DNA of 64,000 nucleotides from Mytilus galloprovincialis (GCF_965363235.1 NC_134847.1:74530268-74594267); one strand, 5' to 3'; positions 47,229 through 60,349 are shown, counted from the first letter of the stretch. Numbers and translations are program-made. Notes: generated by a model not told the origin, from the sequence alone.

Positions 47229-47834
47229 GCCAAGAAGTGTCAGTATGGATAGTAGGCTCATCTTTGATAAGAAATGCATTTGTACACGCAAGAAGTAGAA
47301 CAGGTGGTGTAAATTTAGGTCTCCATAGAATAGGAGTTAAAATTTGGTGGCAAGGGTATGGTGGCATGGGTTTAAAAGATTTGAATCAACAATAAAAAGA
47401 CTGATGAAATATGAAAAGCGCCGAAATATCTTGTCCTTCATATTGCTGGAAATGATTTGGGGAAGACAAAACTAGGGTTTTTAAGGAATGAAATCAAGGC
47501 CACCTTGGAGAAGGTACAAAGTTATCTACCCAATAGTTCGATTGTCTGGTCTCAAATTTTACCGAGAACAAATTGGCGTCATTCAATAAGTCAGGATAGC
47601 ATGATGGCATGCAGAATTAGGATAAATAGTGCCATTGCATCATTCGTGTTAAAGAATGGGGGGCATTATATAAAGTATCCAGATATTTTTCCTAATAGTA
47701 CTTTTTTAAAGGAAGATGGTGTTCATTTGACTGATCTAGGAAATGACATATTTCTGAATAATTTGCAAGGTGCGCTTGAAATGTTTATTTGTTCTGGTTC
47801 TTATACATATCCAGATACATTTGGTACTATATAG
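47229..47834 (+). pseudogene. SGNH-hydrolase-like segment downstream of the recombinase
   Basis: The first part (about 47232-47394) reads VWIVGSSLIRNAF and IWWQGYGGMGLKDL. After two single-base frameshifts near 47392 and 47421 it continues LVLHIAGNDLG and then the frame 47457-47834 with IVWSQILPR and DGVHLTDLGND. Blocks GSS, GND and D-G-V-H are the SGNH/GDSL esterase motifs in the right order. It follows the recombinase by about 70 bp in the same direction and looks like the element's last ORF. The Ser, Asn, Asp and His are present, but the frame is broken. Confidence 0.7.
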
Positions 47835-47874
47835 TATGTGTACATCTTAAGAAATTTTAAAACAGTATTGGCCA

Positions 47875-48095
47875 CAGTCCTATCGCAGCTTCATCCCCAC
47901 TTTAGTGGCGGTTGATCAGGTACGGTTGAGTTTGACATATACCGTACCTAATCAATTTGGCAACTTCGCTGCGTGTGATAAACTACAGTTACAGTTGTCT
48001 ATATTTTAGTGATATTAAAAGTACATTTTGTGGATCGCTGTATCCCAGGATCCAACAGCTAAGTTAGTTGATCGCTGTATCCCAGGATCATACAT
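47875..48095. repeat. 3' non-coding end of the retroelement: hairpin and doubled 20-mer
   Basis: 'gatcaggtacggt' at about 47915 pairs with 'accgtacctaatc' at about 47941. The 19-base word GATCGCTGTATCCCAGGAT occurs at about 48032 and again at 48070. These may be remains of the split terminal repeats typical of DIRS/Ngaro elements, but I found no matching 5' copies. Confidence 0.45.
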
Positions 48096-49292
48096 CTATC
48101 TATCTATATATATCTATCTAGTTATCTGTAGGTTGCCAGAGGTAACCAAAAAATGATCTATACATCTATGAATCTAGTTATCTATGAATCTATCTAGTTG
48201 AACAATATATATCGTTGAATCTATATGTGTACATATTTAAATTTGTGTTTAATAATAAAAAGCTGTGGTCAATACTGCCAATAAATCTTAGTTTTACAAG
48301 CCATCTCGAATAATCTGATCTTGATTTTATATTCATGGTTCGTGTTATTTGATTCTTGTTTCGGTCTGTTTTTCAGATACTATAAGGAATAAGTGAACTT
48401 TATTTGTTTTATGGAATGATTGTAATGTATATATATTTGTCTGACCTTGACTTTATTTTCAGGGTTTATTGGTCAATCTTAAATATCTCCGAATTGGTCT
48501 ATTTTTTAGATACGATAATAAAGGTATAGTTTAACTGTATTTAATGTACAAAATAATTATAAGGCGCGCATGTTTTATAAGGTTTGTTTCTCAGATACAT
48601 TTAGTTCTTCAATACAGCAAGAAAATATCGCATCCAAAGGCGCGCTTCAGCTGGCCCATAAACAAAAATACTAGTTCTGCGATAATGGACGACTAGTGTG
48701 GATCTAGCCGGCGTTAATATTCATGAGGCTAGCCGTCAATAATATTCATGAGATCAAAACCGCGTTCGATGAAATGTTTTGGGTAGTTATTAGATTGTGA
48801 CAATAAAATAACTTTTGCTGTTAATATCCATTATGGTTATGCTATTTAAAGCAATATAAAGTAATTAGGAAATAGTAAGCCAATAGGTGTCTTCTGCAAG
48901 GTCCGCGTCATTTAAAATGAAAGTAAATGAAAAGTTTAATTGCATTGCCTCACACAACACAAAACAATTATGAACATTAAAATGTTGTTATTATTGAATC
49001 AATGTAAACTATAGTAATTAAAACAAGATGATTAAATATAGGGTAATTAAATGGAATTAATTGTCATATGGGCATTCCATAATCTGTTCGTTGTCTACAA
49101 ATATAGTCCAATTCTAAAACTAAAATATACAATACTACGATAGTATCACACAATTAAAAAGATCAGAAAAACAAGAAACATAGTTTATTGAAGGAATATA
49201 ATAAACAGAAAAATAGAAACTGTCAATTACTATTTCAATGACATAATTCTTCAAAATTACGGAGATCAATAAGAGCCTTCAAACTCAACATT
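48096..49292. other. Non-coding flank before the satellite array
   Basis: A 'ctat' microsatellite-like run (48090-48225), a dispersed repeat (48340-48610) and a repeated 'ttaatattcatgag' word (48714 and 48738) are present. No gene is seen. Confidence 0.5.
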
Positions 49293-49380
49293 ACCAGTCC
49301 ATTTAATTGCCTCTAAAATGGCCCATAGCACTTATGCCCTAGACCCGTACGAGTTAGTCAGAAAAGGATAAGGGGTTACC

Positions 49381-49641
49381 ATGGTATATCACAAATTCGA
49401 AAATGAACTATTGCTGGCTGGCCAAACGAAGAGATTCTCCACGTGGGCAATGATACAAGGGGAAGAGGTATTTATTGCCTTTAAAATGGCCCATAGCACT
49501 TATACCCTAGACCCGTACGAGTTTGTCAGTAGAGGGTTCAAATGGGGGATATGGTATCCCGGATACAACGAATTCGAACTGAACTATTGCCGGCTGGCCA
49601 AACTAAGAGATTCTCCACATCGACCATTATACCAGAGGTAG
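49381..49641 (+). other. First satellite ORF, the only one with ATG in an ACCATGG context
   Basis: An 86-codon frame, MVYHKFENELLLAGQ ... HRPLYQR, ends at TAG. It opens with ATG in a good initiation context, whereas every later unit I checked has CTG at the same place (ACCCTGG). It also carries private changes (LLLAG, IQGEEVF). No known domain. Probably a satellite edge unit rather than a gene; expression is unknown. Confidence 0.4.
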
Positions 49642-52600
49642 AGGTTGGTATTGCCTCTAAAATGGCACATAGCACTTATGCCCTAGACCCGTACGAGTTA
49701 GTCAGAAAAGGATAAGGGGGGGGGGGTACCCTGGTATATCACAAATTCGAAAATGAACTATTGCCGGCTGGCCAAACGAAGAAATTCTCCACGTGGAAAA
49801 TGATACCAGAGGAAGAGGTACTTATTGCCTTTAAAATGGCCCATAGCACTTATACCCTAGACCCGTACGAGTTTGTCAGAAGAGGGTTCATAGGGAGGAT
49901 ATGGTATCCCGAATACAACGAATTCGAACTGAACTATTGCCGGCTGGCCAAACTGAGAGATTCTCCACATCGACCATTATACAAGAGGTAGAGGTTGGTA
50001 TTGCCTCTAAAATGGCACATAGCACTTATGCCCTAGACCCGTACGAGTTAGTCAGAAAAGGATAAGGGGGTACCCTGGTATATCACAAATTCGAAAATGA
50101 ACTATTGCCGGCTGGCCAAACGAAGAGATTCTCCACGTGGGCAATGATACCAGAGGAAGAGGTACTTATTGCCTTTAAAATGGCCCATAGCACTTATACC
50201 CTAGACCCGTACGAGTTTGTCAGTAGAGGGTTCAAATGGGGGATATGGTATCCCGGATACAACGAATTCGAACTGAACTATTGCCGGCTGGCCAAACTAA
50301 GAGATTCTCCACATCGACCATTATACCAGAGGTAGAGGTTGGTATTGCCTCTAAAATGGCACATAGCACTTATGCCCTAGACCCGTACGAGTTAGTCAGA
50401 AAAGGATAAGGGGAGAGGGGGTACCCTGGTATATCACAAATTCGACAGTGAACTATTGCCGGATGGCCAAACGAAGAAATTCTCCACGTGGAAAATGATA
50501 CCAGAGGAAGAGGTACTTATTGCCTTTAAAATGGCCCATAGCACTTATACCCTAGACCCGTACGAGTTTGTCAGAAGAGGGTTCATAGGGAGGATATGGT
50601 ATCCCGATTACAACGAATTCGAACTGAACTATTGCCGGCTGGCCAAACTAAGAGATTCTCCACATCGACCATTATACAAGAGGTAGAGGTTGGTATTGCC
50701 TCTAAAATGGCCCATAGCACTTATGCCCTAGACCCGTACGAGTTAGTCAGAAAAGGATAAGGGGGTTCCCTGGTATATCACAAATTCGAAAATGAACTAT
50801 TGCCGGCTGGCCAAACAAAGAGATTCTCCACGTGGGCAATGATACCAGAGGAAGAAGTACTTATTGCCTTTAAAATGGCCCATAGCACTTATACCCTAGA
50901 CCCGTACGAGTTTGTCAGTAGAGGGTTCAAATGGGGGATATGGTATCCCGGATACAACGAATTCGAACTGAACTATTGCCGGCTGGCCAAACTAAGAGAT
51001 TCTCCACATCGACCATTATACCAGAGGTAGAGGTTGGTATTGCCTCTAAAATGGCACATAGCACTTATGCCCTAGACCCGTACGAGTTAGTCAGAAAAGG
51101 ATAAGGGGAGGGGGGTACCCTGGTATATCACAAATTCGAAAATGAACTATTGCCGGCTGGCCAAACGAAGAAATTCTCCACAAGGAAAATGATACCAGAG
51201 GAAGAGGTACTTATTGCCTTTAAAATGGGCCATAGCACTTATACCCTAGACCCGTACGAGTTTGTCAGAAGAGGGTTCATAGGGAGGATATGGTATCCCG
51301 AATACAACGAATTCGAACTGAACTATTGCCGGCTGGCCAAACTAAGAGATTCTCCACATCGACCATTATACAAGAGGTAGAGGTTGGTATTGCCTCTAAA
51401 ATGGCACATAGCACTTATGCCCTAGACCCGTACGAGTTAGTCAGAAAAGGATAAGGGGGTACCCTGGTATATCACAAATTCGAAAATGAACTATTGCCGG
51501 CTGGCCAAACGAAGAGATTCTCCACGTGGGCAATGATACCAGAGGAAGAGGTACTTATTGCCTTTAAAATGGCCCATAGCACTTATACCCTAGACCCGTA
51601 CGAGTTTGTCAGTAGAGGGTTCAAATGGGGGATATGGTATCCCGGATACAACGAATTCGAACTGAACTATTGCCGGCTGGCCAAACTAAGAGATTCTCCA
51701 CATCGACCATTATACCAGAGGTAGAGGTTGGTATTGCCTCTAAAATGGCACATAGCACTTATGCCCTAGACCCGTACGAGTTAGTCAGAAAAGGATAAGG
51801 GGTACCCTGGTATATCACAAATTCGAAAATGAACTATTGCCGGCTGGCCAAACGAAGAAATTCTCCACAAGGAAAATGATACCAGAGGAAGAGGTACTTA
51901 TTGCCTTTAAAATGGCCCATAGCACTTATACCCTAGACCCGTACGAGTTTGTCAGAAGAGGGTTCATAGGGAGGATATGGTATCCCCAATACAACGAATT
52001 CGAACTGAACTATTGCCGGCTGGCCAAACTAAGAGATTCTCCACATCGACCATTATACAAGAGGTAGAGGTAGGTATTGCCTCTAAAATGGCACATAGCA
52101 CTTATGCCCTAGACCCGTACGAGTTAGTCAGAAAAGGATAAGGGGGTACCCTGGTATATCACAAATTCGAAAATGAACTATTGCCGGCTGGCCAAACGAA
52201 GATATTCTCCACGTGGGCAATGATACCAGAGGAAGAGGTACTTATTGCCTTTAAAATGGGCCATAGCACTTATACCCTAGACCCGTACGAGTTTGTCAGA
52301 AGAGGGTTCATAGGGAGGATATGGTATCCCGAATACAACGAATTCGAACTGAACTATTGCCGGCTGGCCAAACTAAGAGATTCTCCACATCGACCATTAT
52401 ACAAGAGGTAGAGGTTGGTATTGCCTCTAAAATGGCCCATAGCACTTATGCCCTAGACCCGTACGAGTTAGTCAGAAAAGGATAAGGGGGTACCCTGGTA
52501 TATCACAAATTCGAAAATGAACTATTGCCGGCTGGCCAAACGAAGAGATTCTCCACGTGGGCAATGATACCAGAGGAAGAGGTACTTATTGCCTTTAAAA

Positions 52601-53870
52601 TGGCCCATAGCACTTATACCCTAGACCCGTACGAGTTTGTCAGTAGAGGGTTCAAATGGGGGATATGGTATCCCGGATACAACGAATTCGAACTGAACTA
52701 TTGCCGGCTGGCCAAACTAAGAGATTCTCCACATCGACCATTATACCAGAGGTAGAGGTTGGTATTGCCTCTAAAATGGCACATAGCACTTATGCCCTAG
52801 ACCCGTACGAGTTAGTCAGAAAAGGATAAGGGGTACCCTGGTATATCACAAATTCGAAAATGAACTATTGCCGGCTGGCCAAACAAAGAAATTCTCCACA
52901 AGGAAAATGATACCAGAGGAAGAGGTACTTATTGCCTTTAAAATGGCCCATAGCACTTATACCCTAGACCCGTACGAGTTTGTCAGAAGAGGGTTCATAG
53001 GGAGGATATGGTATCCCCAATACAACGAATTCGAACTGAACTATTGCCGGCTGGCCAAACTAAGAGATTCTCCACATCGACCATTATACAAGAGGTAGAG
53101 GTTGGTATTGCCTCTAAAATGGCACATAGCACTTATGCCCTAGACCCGTACGAGTTAGTCAGAAAAGGATAAGGGGGTACCCTGGTATATCACAAATTCG
53201 AAAATGAACTATTGCCGGCTGGCCAAACGAAGATATTCTCCACGTGGGCAATGATACCAGAGGAAGAGGTACTTATTGCCTTTAAAATGGCTCATAGCAC
53301 TTATACCTTAGATCCGTACAAGTTTGTCAGAAGAGGGTTCAAAGGGAGGATATGGTATCCCGAATACAACGAATTTGAACTGAACTATTGCCGGCTGGCC
53401 AAACTAAGAGATTCTCCACATCGACCATTATACCAGAGGTAGAGGTTGGTATTGCCTCTAAAATGGCCCATAGCACTTATGCCCTAGACCCGTACGAGTT
53501 AGTCAGAAAAGGATAAGGGGGTACCCTGGTATATCACAAATTCGAAAATGAACTATTGCCGGCTGGCCAAACGAAGAGATTCTCCACGTGGGCAATGATA
53601 CCAGAGGAAGAGGTACTTATTGCCTTTAAAATGGCCCATAGCACTTATACCCTAGACCCGTACGAGTTTGTCAGTAGAGGGTTCAAAGGGGGGATATGGT
53701 ATCCCGGATACAACGAATTCGAAATGAACTATTGCCGGCTGGCCAAACTAAGAGATTCTCCACATCGACCATTATACCAGAGGTAGAGGTTGGTATTGCC
53801 TCTAAAATGGCACATAGCACTTATGCCCTAGACCCGTATGAGTTAGTCAGAAAAGGATAAGGGGGGGGGG

Positions 53871-54073
53871 GTACCCTGGTATATCACAAATTCGAAAATG
53901 AACTATTGCCGGCTGGCCAAACTAAGAGATTCTCCACATCGACCATTATACAAGAGGTAGAGGTTGGTATTGCCTCTAAAATGGCCCATAGCACTTATGC
54001 CCTAGACCCGTACGAGTTAGTCAGAAAAGGATAAGGGGGTACCCTGGTATATCACAAATTCGAAAATGAACTA
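53871..54073 (+). repeat. Hybrid monomer (B left half, A right half), first copy
   Basis: The unit starts like B ('accctggtatatcacaaatt') but after 'ccggctggccaaac' continues like A ('taagagattctccacatcga'). It is therefore a recombinant monomer. It accounts for the 518-bp spacing. Confidence 0.85.
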
Positions 54074-55104
54074 TTGCCGGCTGGCCAAACGAAGAGATTC
54101 TCCACGTGGGCAATGATACCAGAGGAAGAGGTACTTATTGCCTTTAAAATGGCCCATAGCACTTATACCCTAGACCCGTACGAGTTTGTCAGTAGAGGGT
54201 TCAAATGGGGGATATGGTATCCCGGATACAACGAATTCGAACTGAACTATTGCCGGCTGGCCAAACTAAGAGATTCTCCACATCGACCATTATACCAGAG
54301 GTAGAGGTTGGTATTGCCTCTAAAATGGCACATAGCACTTATGCCCTAGACCCGTACGAGTTAGTCAGAAAAGGATAAGGGGTACCCTGGTATATCACAA
54401 ATTCGAAAATGAACTATTGCCGGCTGGCCAAACGAAGAAATTCTCCACAAGGAAAATGATACCAGAGGAAGAGGTACTTATTGCCTTTAAAATGGCCCAT
54501 AGCACTTATACCCTAGACCCGTACGAGTTTGTCAGAAGAGGGTTCATAGGGAGGATATGGTATCCCCAATACAACGAATTCGAACTGAACTATTGCCGGC
54601 TGGCCAAACTAAGAGATTCTCCACATCGACCATTATACAAGAGGTAGAGGTTGGTATTGCCTCTAAAATGGCACATAGCACTTATGCCCTAGACCCGTAC
54701 GAGTTAGTCAGAAAAGGATAAGGGGGTACCCTGGTATATCACAAATTCGAAAATGAACTATTGCCGGCTGGCCAAACGAAGATATTCTCCACGTGGGCAA
54801 TGATACCAGAGGAAGAGGTACTTATTGCCTTTAAAATGGCTCATAGCACTTATACCTTAGATCCGTACAAGTTTGTCAGAAGAGGGTTCAAAGGGAGGAT
54901 ATGGTATCCCGAATACAACGAATTCGAACTGAACTATTGCCGGCTGGCCAAAATAAGAGATTCTCTACATCGACCCTTATACCAGAGGTAGAGGTTGGTA
55001 TTGCCTCTAAAATGGCCCAGAGCACTTATGCCCTAGACCCGTACGAGTTAGTCAGAAAAGGATAAGGGGGTACCCTGGTATATCACAAATTCGAAAATGA
55101 ACTA

Positions 55105-58100
55105 TTGCCGGCTGGCCAAACGAAGAGATTCTCCACGTGGGCAATGATACCAGAGGAAGAGGTACTTATTGCCTTTAAAATGGCCCATAGCACTTATACC
55201 CTAGACCCGTACGAGTTTGTCAGTAGAGGGTTCAAATGGGGGATATGGTATCCCGGATACAACGAATTCGAACTGAACTATTGCCGGCTGGCCAAACTAA
55301 GAGATTCTCCACATCGACCATTATACCAGAGGTAGAGGTTGGTATTGCCTCTAAAATGGCACATAGCACTTATGCCCTAGACCCGTACGAGTTAGTCAGA
55401 AAAGGATAAGGGGTACCCTGGTATATCACAAATTCGAAAATGAACTATTGCCGGCTGGCCAAACGAAGAAATTCTCCACAAGGAAAATGATACCAGAGGA
55501 AGAGGTACTTATTGCCTTTAAAATGGCCCATAGCACTTATACCCTAGACCCGTACGAGTTTGTCAGAAGAGGGTTCATAGGGAGGATATGGTATCCCCAA
55601 TACAACGAATTCGAACTGAACTATTGCCGGCTGGCCAAACTAAGAGATTCTCCACATCGACCATTATACAAGAGGTAGAGGTTGGTATTGCCTCTAAAAT
55701 GGCACATAGCACTTATGCCCTAGACCCGTACGAGTTAGTCAGAAAAGGATAAGGGGGTACCCTGGTATATCACAAATTCGAAAATGAACTATTGCCGGCT
55801 GGCCAAACGAAGATATTCTCCACGTGGGCAATGATACCAGAGGAAGAGGTACTTATTGCCTTTAAAATGGCTCATAGCACTTATACCTTAGATCCGTACA
55901 AGTTTGTCAGAAGAGGGTTCAAAGGGAGGATATGGTATCCCGAATACAACGAATTCGAACTGAACTATTGCCGGCTGGCCAAAATAAGAGATTCTCTACA
56001 TCGACCCTTATACCAGAGGTAGAGGTTGGTATTGCCTCTAAAATGGCCCATAGCACTTATGCCCTAGACCCGTACGAGTTAGTCAGAAAAGGATAAGGGG
56101 GTACCCTGGTATATCACAAATTCGAAAATGAACTATTGCCGGCTGGCCAAACGAAGAGATTCTCCACGTGGGCAATGATACCAGAGGAAGACGTACTTAT
56201 TGCCTTTAAAATGGCCCATAGCACTTATACCCTAGACCCGTACGAGTTTGTCAGTAGAGGGTTCAAAGGGGGGATATGGTATCCCGGATACAACGAATTC
56301 GAAATGAACTATTGCCGGCTGGCCAAACTAAGAGATTCTCCACATCGACCATTATACCAGAGGTAGAGGTTGGTATTGCCTCTAAAATGGCACATAGCAC
56401 TTATGCCCTAGACCCGTATGAGTTAGTCAGAAAAGGATAAGGGGGTACCCTGGTATATCACAAATTCGAAAATGAACTATTGCCGGCTGGCCAAACGAAG
56501 AAATTCTCCACGTGGAAAATGATACCAGAGGAAGAGGTACTTATTGCCTTTAAAATGGCCCATAGCACTTATACCCTAGACCCGTACGAGTTTGTCAGAA
56601 GAGGGTTCATAGGGAGGATATGGTATCCCGAATACAACGAATTCGAACTGAACTATTGCCGGCTGGCCAAACTAAGAGATTCTCCACATCGACCATTATA
56701 CAAGAGGTAGAGGTTGGTATTGCCTCTAAAATGGCACATAGCACTTATGCCCTAGACCCGTACGAGTTAGTCAGAAAAGGATAAGGGGGTACCCTGGTAT
56801 ATCACAAATTCGAAAATGAACTATTGCCGGCTGGCCAAACGAAGAGATTCTCCACGTGAGCAATGATACCAGAGGAAGAGGTACTTATTGCCTTTAAAAT
56901 GGCCCATAGCACTCATACCCTAGACCCGTACGAGTTTGTCAGAAGAGGGTTCAAAGGGAGGATATGGTATCCCGAATACAACGAATTCGAACTGAACTAT
57001 TGCCGGCTGGCCAAACTAAGAGATTCTCCACATCGACCATTATACCAGAGGTAGAGGTTGGTATTGCCTCTAAAATGGCCCATAGCACTTATGCCCTAGA
57101 CCCGTACGAGTTAGTCAGAAAAGGATAAGGGGGTACCCTGGTATATCACAAATTCGAAAATGAACTATTGCCGGCTGGCCAAACGAAGAGATTCTCCACG
57201 TGGGCAATGATACCAGAGGAAGAGGTACTTATTGCCTTTAAAATGGCCCATAGCACTTATACCCTAGACCCGTACGAGTTTGTCAGTAGAGGGTTCAAAG
57301 GGGGGATATGGTATCCCGGATACAACGAATTCGAAATGAACTATTGCCGGCTGGCCAAACTAAGAGATTCTCCACATCGACCATTATACCAGAGGTAGAG
57401 GTTGGTATTGCCTCTAAAATGGCACATAGCACTTATGCCCTAGACCCGTATGAGTTAGTCAGAAAAGGATAAGGGGGGGGGGGGGTACCCTGGTATATCA
57501 CAAATTCGAAAATGAACTATTGCCGGCTGGCCAAACTAAGAGATTCTCCACATCGACCATTATACAAGAGGTAGAGGTTGGTATTGCCTCTAAAATGGCC
57601 CATAGCACTTATGCCCTAGACCCGTACGAGTTAGTCAGAAAAGGATAAGGGGGTACCCTGGTATATCACAAATTCGAAAATGAACTATTGCCGGCTGGCC
57701 AAACGAAGAGATTCTCCACGTGGGCAATGATACCAGAGGAAGAGGTACTTATTGCCTTTAAAATGGCCCATAGCACTTATACCCTAGACCCGTACGAGTT
57801 TGTCAGTAGAGGGTTCAAATGGGGGATATGGTATCCCGGATACAACGAATTCGAACTGAACTATTGCCGGCTGGCCAAACTAAGAGATTCTCCACATCGA
57901 CCATTATACCAGAGGTAGAGGTTGGTATTGCCTCTAAAATGGCACATAGCACTTATGCCCTAGACCCGTACGAGTTAGTCAGAAAAGGATAAGGGGTACC
58001 CTGGTATATCACAAATTCGAAAATGAACTATTGCCGGCTGGCCAAACGAAGAAATTCTCCACAAGGAAAATGATACCAGAGGAAGAGGTACTTATTGCCT

Positions 58101-60270
58101 TTAAAATGGCCCATAGCACTTATACCCTAGACCCGTACGAGTTTGTCAGAAGAGGGTTCATAGGGAGGATATGGTATCCCCAATACAACGAATTCGAACT
58201 GAACTATTGCCGGCTGGCCAAACTAAGAGATTCTCCACATCGACCATTATACAAGAGGTAGAGGTTGGTATTGCCTCTAAAATGGCACATAGCACTTATG
58301 CCCTAGACCCGTACGAGTTAGTCAGAAAAGGATAAGGGGGTACCCTGGTATATCACAAATTCGAAAATGAACTATTGCCGGCTGGCCAAACGAAGATATT
58401 CTCCACGTGGGCAATGATACCAGAGGAAGAGGTACTTATTGCCTTTAAAATGGCTCATAGCACTTATACCTTAGATCCGTACAAGTTTGTCAGAAGAGGG
58501 TTCAAAGGGAGGATATGGTATCCCGAATACAACGAATTCGAACTGAACTATTGCCGGCTGGCCAAAATAAGAGATTCTCTACATCGACCCTTATACCAGA
58601 GGTAGAGGTTGGTATTGCCTCTAAAATGGCCCATAGCACTTATGCCCTAGACCCGTACGAGTTAGTCAGAAAAGGATAAGGGGGTACCCTGGTATATCAC
58701 AAATTCGAAAATGAACTATTGCCGGCTGGCCAAACGAAGAGATTCTCCACGTGGGCAATGATACCAGAGGAAGACGTACTTATTGCCTTTAAAATGGCCC
58801 ATAGCACTTATACCCTAGACCCGTACGAGTTTGTCAGTAGAGGGTTCAAAGGGGGGATATGGTATCCCGGATACAACGAATTCGAAATGAACTATTGCCG
58901 GCTGGCCAAACTAAGAGATTCTCCACATCGACCATTATACCAGAGGTAGAGGTTGGTATTGCCTCTAAAATGGCACATAGCACTTATGCCCTAGACCCGT
59001 ATGAGTTAGTCAGAAAAGGATAAGGGGGTACCCTGGTATATCACAAATTCGAAAATGAACTATTGCCGGCTGGCCAAACGAAGAAATTCTCCACGTGGAA
59101 AATGATACCAGAGGAAGAGGTACTTATTGCCTTTAAAATGGCCCATAGCACTTATACCCTAGACCCGTACGAGTTTGTCAGAAGAGGGTTCATAGGGAGG
59201 ATATGGTATCCCGAATACAACGAATTCGAACTGAACTATTGCCGGCTGGCCAAACTAAGAGATTCTCCACATCGACCATTATACAAGAGGTAGAGGTTGG
59301 TATTGCCTCTAAAATGGCACATAGCACTTATGCCCTAGACCCGTACGAGTTAGTCAGAAAAGGATAAGGGGGTACCCTGGTATATCACAAATTCGAAAAT
59401 GAACTATTGCCGGCTGGCCAAACGAAGAGATTCTCCACGTGAGCAATGATACCAGAGGAAGAGGTACTTATTGCCTTTAAAATGGCCCATAGCACTCATA
59501 CCCTAGACCCGTACGAGTTTGTCAGAAGAGGGTTCAAAGGGAGGATATGGTATCCCGAATACAACGAATTCGAACTGAACTATTGCCGGCTGGCCAAACT
59601 AAGAGATTCTCCACATCGACCATTATACCAGAGGTAGAGGTTGGTATTGCCTCTAAAATGGCCCATAGCACTTATGCCCTAGACCCGTACGAGTTAGTCA
59701 GAAAAGGATAAGGGGGTACCCTGGTATATCACAAATTCGAAAATGAACTATTGCCGGCTGGCCAAACGAAGAGATTCTCCACGTGGGCAATGATACCAGA
59801 GGAAGAGGTACTTATTGCCTTTAAATTGGCCCATAGCACTTATACCCTAGACCCGTACGAGTTTGTCAGTAGAGGGTTCAAAGGGGGGATATGGTATCCC
59901 GGATACAACGAATTCGAAATGAACTATTGCCGGCTGGCCAAACTAAGAGATTCTCCACATCGACCATTATACCAGAGGTAGAAGTTGGTATTGCCTCTAA
60001 AATGGCACATAGCACTTATGCCCTAGACCCGTACGAGTTAGTCAGAAAAGGATAAGGGGGGGGGGGTACCCTGGTATATCACAAATTCGAAAATGAACTA
60101 TTGCCGGCTGGCCAAACGAAAACAATCTCCACGTCGAAAATGATACCAGAGGAAGAGGTACTTATTGCCTTTAAAATGGCCCATAGCACTTATACCCTAG
60201 ACCCGTACGAGTTTGTCAGAAGAGGGTTCATAGGGAGGATATGGTATCCCGAATACAACGAATTCGAACT
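55105..60270 (+). repeat. 2583-bp higher-order repeat, two copies
   Basis: Variant order A, C, D, E(EEDV), B, F(stop), E plus a hybrid monomer runs from 55105 to 57687. It recurs from 57688 with the same private marks: IRDSLHR at 55792 and 58375, EEDV at 56136 and 58719, the TGA unit at 56824 and 59407. All are exactly 2583 bp apart. The second copy is altered near its end by a diverged terminal unit at 60101. Confidence 0.9.
57484..57687 (+). repeat. Hybrid monomer, second copy
   Basis: Same B-to-A junction as at 53871-54073, preceded by the longest G run of the array (13 G). It gives the 520-bp spacing. Confidence 0.85.
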
Positions 60271-60349
60271 GAACTATTGCCGGCTGGCCAAACTAAGAGA
60301 TTCTCCACACCGACCATTATACCAGAAGCTTCGGTCACACCTTACCGGA

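Larger units (their letters stand above)
44793..48095 (+). mobile_element. Decayed tyrosine-recombinase retroelement (DIRS/Ngaro-type), RT missing
   Basis: In order: gag-like frame (44882-45655, with a displaced N-terminal MLRRGTRKRTASARAG at 44793), an RNase H segment, a tyrosine recombinase and an SGNH-hydrolase segment. The order gag, RNase H, recombinase is that of DIRS-class elements. I recall SGNH-type domains being reported in some Ngaro elements. The RT domain expected between gag and RNase H is absent. One stop, at least three frameshifts and no visible 5' partner of the terminal repeats mark it as inactive. Confidence 0.75.
49293..60334 (+). repeat. 11-kb satellite array of 344-bp dimers
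   Basis: The array is built of two related monomers, about 176 bp (type A) and 168 bp (type B), alternating to give a 344-bp dimer. Both contain 'aaaatggcacatagcactta' or a near copy, 'ctagacccgtacgag', and 'tgccggctggccaaac'. There are 31 A-type positions at spacings of 343, 344, 350 or 351 bp. The 350/351 spacings come from longer G runs before the single GGTACC in each dimer. Two extra monomers produce spacings of 518 and 520 bp. Type-A variants recur in ordered blocks at 1031 bp and 2583 bp. The left edge fades into unique DNA at about 49293. The right edge is cut in mid-unit by a transposon. Confidence 0.95.

Noticed and set aside
49293..60334. CRISPR-like appearance of regular repeats
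   Set aside because: Repeat units of 168-176 bp abut with no unique spacers, and the surroundings are animal genes; this is a satellite.
49293..60334. Identity with the ~173-bp ApaI satellite described in Mytilus
   Set aside because: Monomer length is similar, but I see no GGGCCC site and cannot compare sequences here; not claimed.
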